Below the pieces are notes generated by a model that saw nothing but the letters and a program-made list of their open reading frames with translations, was not told where the DNA came from and made no database searches. From Ruminococcus sp. XPD3002 (GTDB lineage Bacteria > Bacillota > Clostridia > Oscillospirales > Ruminococcaceae), in contig FPJT01000016.1 of assembly GCA_900119535.1 (NCBI GenBank), positions 1 through 64,000 of the forward strand: a stretch of DNA of 64,000 nt, in the 5' to 3' direction. The position numbers and the translations under genes are program-made. Positions within the stretch are counted from its first letter, which is position 1, and every line of letters starts with the position of its first letter. This document shows, piece after piece, positions 61,486-64,000 of this stretch.

Positions 61486-61578
61486 TCATGACAAGGCACA
61501 ACATCGCTGAGCATAATTACGCCGAATACTATTATAGACATTATTACACATACAACAACACATTGTGATCTTTTTCAC
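61486..61578 (-). CDS. Cysteine-rich leader peptide (attenuation uORF)
   Basis: A 30-codon reading frame starting GTG (61578) with AAGGAG eight bases upstream: MKKITMCCCMCNN, then a middle with Tyr, Arg and Asn, ending RCCALS. It holds six Cys codons, three of them consecutive (61560-61552), before a cysteine operon. Ribosomes short of Cys-tRNA should stall at the CCC run. It lies between a strong promoter and an intrinsic terminator. It is too short for ordinary gene finding; the assignment rests on codon content, ribosome site and context. Confidence 0.78.
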   Translation of the reverse strand: MKKITMCCCMCNNVYNSIRRNYAQRCCALS

Positions 61579-61601
61579 GTTCAGCTCTCCTTAATTAATC
61601 T

Positions 61602-61644
61602 ACTGTATCCCTATAGGCATTTAATAACTGTATTCCTATCGGAA
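61602..61644 (-). promoter_or_regulatory. Paired candidate operator in the mcc leader
   Basis: On the minus strand CCGATAGGAATACAGT and CCTATAGGGATACAGT (14 of 16 identical) lie 25 bp apart between the promoter and the leader peptide. Each core is palindromic (TTCC-4-GGAA; CCTATAGG). They may bind a cysteine-responsive repressor such as an Rrf2-family CymR; no such gene is in the window. Confidence 0.5.
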
Positions 61645-61652
61645 CTATATGT

Positions 61653-61681
61653 ATTATATCACGATGCACTTGCATTGTCAA
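61653..61681 (-). promoter_or_regulatory. Promoter of the mcc operon
   Basis: On the minus strand TTGACA (61681-61676) and TATAAT (61658-61653) are 17 bp apart: a full consensus promoter giving a leader of about 230 bases. Confidence 0.85.
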
Positions 61682-61759
61682 TAGGAAAAAGCTATATTCG
61701 GCACTAACAACATATTTATCCTATTATTCCTGTAGACTTTGTAGAGTTTGATAGCAGCG

Positions 61760-61960
61760 AATGGAAATATAATTTGTAGGGAACGGCGCCTCCGCCGTTC
61801 CGCAGGTCATAAATAATCATGTAGGGACGCTTTCCGAGCGCCCGCAGGTCACACTGCAAACAGAATTTGCTGTTTGTAGGAGGCGATGCCTACATCGTCC
61901 CGTCATGCAATAATTAAATATGCGGAACGCCGAGGGCGGCGTTCCCTACAACAGCTAATT
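61760..61960. repeat. Dispersed inverted-repeat cluster
   Basis: The segment opens TGTAGGGAACGGCG and closes with the complement CGGCGTTCCCTACA (61938-61951 region), with similar pieces between (GTAGGGACGCTTTCCGAGCG, GTAGGAGGCGATGCCTACATCG). No gene is present. The pieces resemble those at 11540 and 21440-21590. Confidence 0.6.
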
Positions 61961-62029
61961 CTCCATTAGTGCGTTATTTGCCGGCAGATAATATCCGCCG
62001 CTACAAATATACTACCTTTCGGTCAAGAC

Positions 62030-62071
62030 AAAATCAAAAAGCCAAAGAACGAAATCTCATCGCTCTTCGGC
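62030..62071 (-). terminator. Terminator of the SsuBC-type ABC operon
   Basis: On the minus strand GCCGAAGAGCG and CGTTCTTTGGC pair over 11 bases (two G-T pairs), followed by TTTTTGATTTT. It lies about 125 bases after the permease gene; the space 62072-62194 shows nothing else. Confidence 0.75.
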
Positions 62072-62194
62072 ATTATCATTTTATATTCATTTTTCACCGT
62101 ATTATAAGCGCTGTAACGATGTACACTTATCGTTTTTGATGATAGCAAGTGAGTTTACGAGCGGCAGCGTGGTCAGGCTGCACGGGCTCCGTGC

Positions 62195-63115
62195 TCATCG
62201 TTTCCACCTTAACAGTCGGTTCTGGAGCTTGTTGAACAGGAATGTTACTGCAATAACTACAAAGCCGATAACGAGAAGTCCTGTGATAGTCCTTGTGTAG
62301 TCTCCGAAGTCGGAGTAATACTTGACGTAGTAACCCATTCCGTCACGGGCACCTATCATCTCGGCTGACGTAAGAAGTATGAACGAGACACTGAGTCCCT
62401 GATTGCATCCCAGAAATATCTGCTGGAGAGATGCAGGAAGTATAACTCTGAAAAGCATCTCAGGTTTGCTTACATTCAGCACTTTCGCTGAATCGATTAT
62501 CTTCTTGTCAACTCCGAGAACTCCGCTCATGGTTCCAGCAAATACAGGCCAGAAGGTTGCAAGGAATATTACAAATACCGATACCGACTTGAATGTAGGA
62601 AGAAGTGCTATACCGTAGGGGATGTATACTATCGGCGGTATGGAACTGAAAAACTTGGTTATATATGTCGCTGCACCGCCTATCCTTGCGCTCCAGCCAA
62701 TGAACAGTCCCAGCGGAACTGCCGCAGCTACGGCGATAAGGAAGCCTTTAAGGGTAGTACCTAACGAGCTTATGACGTTTATCCATATCTTCTCCCTGTC
62801 ATCCACGAACTGATGTATCACATGTCCCGGTGCAGGAAAAAGCAGGTCGTTGAGTATGTTATATTTTGCGGTAGCAAGTGACCATATACTCAGCAGTACG
62901 TATATAAATCCCGATATATCGAGAAGAAGTGAAAGGCTCTGCTCCTTTTTTATAAAGGATGATGCCGCAAGCACGATTACTTCCAGTCCGACTGCAAAAG
63001 TCACAAGTGAACCTGTGAACACTTCCTTTGTGGACCTGTCTGGAAGAAGCTGTATCAGAAGCAGTATGATAAACAGCAGATGAGTGACACGAAGATAGCG
63101 TTTTTTCGCTGTCAT
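62195..63115 (-). CDS. ABC importer permease, SsuC/TauC/NrtB type
   Basis: A 306-residue BPD-type inner-membrane protein with six or more helices. The cytoplasmic loop GVDKKIIDSAKVLNVSKPEMLFRVILPAS, with the EAA-like motif, is the ATPase docking site. The N-terminal 90 residues add about three helices beyond the core fold. Typical cargoes are sulfonates, taurine, nitrate or thiamine precursors; which one cannot be told. Its start overlaps the ATPase stop (ATGA-like). Confidence 0.88.
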   Translation of the reverse strand: MTAKKRYLRVTHLLFIILLLIQLLPDRSTKEVFTGSLVTFAVGLEVIVLAASSFIKKEQSLSLLLDISGFIYVLLSIWSLATAKYNILNDLLFPAPGHVIHQFVDDREKIWINVISSLGTTLKGFLIAVAAAVPLGLFIGWSARIGGAATYITKFFSSIPPIVYIPYGIALLPTFKSVSVFVIFLATFWPVFAGTMSGVLGVDKKIIDSAKVLNVSKPEMLFRVILPASLQQIFLGCNQGLSVSFILLTSAEMIGARDGMGYYVKYYSDFGDYTRTITGLLVIGFVVIAVTFLFNKLQNRLLRWKR

Positions 63116-63930
63116 AATACCACCTCATCTCCGCCGATGCGCTCGGCAATGTCATTATAGAGAAGTGAAAGAAGTCTGTTGCGGAACTTGCCGTATTCGT
63201 CCGTCTTAACCAGATCCTCACGGCGGCGCGGACGCTCAAAAGGCACGTTCACAACTTCATTCACCGTACCCGGATGAGCGGTGAGTACAACTATCTTATC
63301 CGAAAGAAGTATAGCCTCATCGATATCATGAGTTACAAATACAACTGTTTTGCGTTCCTCCGAACCGTCACCCTCCCAGAGCTTAAGGAGAAGATCCTGC
63401 AAGACAACACGGTTTTTTGCATCTATAGCGCTGAAAGGCTCATCCATGAGCAGTATCTCGGTATCCATTGCAAGCGCTCTTGCAATAGCTGCGCGCTGCT
63501 GCATACCTCCCGAAAGCTGTGAAGGGTATTTACCTCCGAAGCCGTCAAGACCTACCTTGTGCAGGAATTCATCCGCTATTTTTGTACGCTCGCTGCGCTT
63601 AACGTCACGGCGAGCCTGCTTTATGCCGAACTCTATGTTCTTTCTTGTAGTCATCCACGGGAACAGAGAGTAGTGCTGAAACACTACTCCTCTTTCTGTG
63701 CCTGTTCCGTGAAGCTCCTTACCGTCTATTTTTACCGAGCCGCCTGCAGGTGCATAAAGTCCTTCAAGTACGCTGAGCAGAGTGGACTTTCCGCATCCGC
63801 TTGCACCTATGACGCTTACAAACTCGCCGTTTCCCACGCCGAAAGACACGTCATGAAGTGCGTTGAAGCTTTTTCTGTTCTCGGTATAATTGACCGTAAG
63901 GTCCTTTATTTCGATCTTATTCGTAGTCAT
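63112..63930 (-). CDS. ABC importer ATPase, SsuB/TauB/NrtD type
   Basis: A 272-residue ATPase: Walker A GASGCGKST, Q-loop VVFQHYSLFPW, signature LSGGMQQR, Walker B EILLMDEPFSA, H-loop FVTHDIDEAILL. The ATG at 63930 has AAAGGAG upstream; the preceding in-frame TTG is less likely. It partners the permease downstream and a binding protein upstream. Confidence 0.92.
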   Translation of the reverse strand: MTTNKIEIKDLTVNYTENRKSFNALHDVSFGVGNGEFVSVIGASGCGKSTLLSVLEGLYAPAGGSVKIDGKELHGTGTERGVVFQHYSLFPWMTTRKNIEFGIKQARRDVKRSERTKIADEFLHKVGLDGFGGKYPSQLSGGMQQRAAIARALAMDTEILLMDEPFSAIDAKNRVVLQDLLLKLWEGDGSEERKTVVFVTHDIDEAILLSDKIVVLTAHPGTVNEVVNVPFERPRRREDLVKTDEYGKFRNRLLSLLYNDIAERIGGDEVVL

Positions 63931-64000
63931 CAAAATGCTCCTTTAATGAATCGTATATGTCATCTGTTCCTTCTGCAAGGATACTGTCAAGTGCATTCTT
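63917..64000 (-). CDS. C-terminus of an upstream gene, probably the binding protein (partial)
   Basis: The last 27 codons of a minus-strand frame (KNALDSILAEGTDD through HFDDYE, then TAA) run in from the right edge and overlap the ATPase start by 14 bases. In this transporter family the substrate-binding lipoprotein gene usually stands here. Too little is visible to prove it. Confidence 0.5.
   Translation of the reverse strand, partial: KNALDSILAEGTDDIYDSLKEHFDDYE

Noticed and set aside
61414-61700. SAM riboswitch or T-box in the mcc leader
   Set aside because: The leader shows no recognisable T-box sequence or SAM riboswitch core, and the Cys-codon frame with terminator accounts for its layout.

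Overview
The window looks like a chromosomal segment of a cellulolytic rumen or gut Ruminococcus (Oscillospirales, Firmicutes), close to the R. flavefaciens / R. albus type. The signs are dockerin modules on secreted glycoside hydrolase, polysaccharide lyase and serpin proteins, AGGAGG-type ribosome sites, strong TTGACA-17-TATAAT promoters, and amino acid genes typical of rumen anaerobes. This is inference from gene content; no 16S or other marker gene is present. No rRNA, tRNA, transposase or phage gene was recognised.

Layout. 1-8.1 kb: a complete type I-C CRISPR-Cas operon (cas3-cas5-cas8c-cas7-cas4-cas1-cas2, minus strand), its leader, and the leader-end repeat of an array that runs off the left edge. 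8.4-11.4 kb: a secreted two-domain GH43 enzyme with a ricin-type lectin domain and a dockerin. 11.6-15.3 kb: an operon of aldo/keto reductase, radical SAM/SPASM enzyme and a DUF2207-type membrane protein ending in a run of Ser-Ser-Cys triplets. 15.4-20.5 kb: FtsX-type ABC permease, its ATPase and a two-component system. 20.5-25.5 kb: acylphosphatase, YgjP-like metalloprotease, and an operon of a sugar-binding lipoprotein, a degenerate GGDEF membrane protein and an OmpA-domain protein. 25.9-33.6 kb: a stress or signalling island with a zinc-ribbon/LRR protein, a TerY-P-like triad (kinase, vWA, PP2C), a diguanylate cyclase, a protein joining a cytidine-deaminase-like domain to Gln/Met-rich repeats, and a small membrane protein. 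33.8-38.9 kb: PL11 rhamnogalacturonan lyase with dockerin, then nrtR-pncB. 39-44.3 kb: two dockerin-serpins. 44.3-49.5 kb: a class II lanthipeptide cluster with one LanM and seven precursors. 49.9-51.9 kb: a secreted metallophosphoesterase. 52-61.7 kb: sulfur and aryl/branched-chain amino acid metabolism (luxS, aminotransferase, paaK, porBADC, mccA, mccB, methyltransferase). 62.2-64 kb: an SsuBC/TauBC-type ABC importer, cut by the right edge.

How the genes work together. The secreted dockerin proteins would dock on a cellulosome and cleave pectin and arabinan side chains, with serpins as protease guards. LuxS makes homocysteine, which MccA and MccB can turn into cysteine. The four-subunit ketoacid:ferredoxin oxidoreductase, the arylacetate-CoA ligase and the aminotransferase together would allow reductive synthesis of aromatic or branched amino acids from acyl-CoAs, a known trait of rumen ruminococci.

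The observations most worth a second look are: (i) a 30-residue leader peptide with six Cys codons followed by a terminator in front of the cysteine operon; (ii) a 5'-UTR stem-loop family starting GTACTC, six bases after TATAAT in three unrelated operons; (iii) the seven-precursor lanthipeptide array; (iv) the deaminase-like/prion-like fusion in the TerY-P island; (v) the radical SAM enzyme beside a Cys-tailed membrane protein; and (vi) a 15-bp box shared by the por and paaK promoters.
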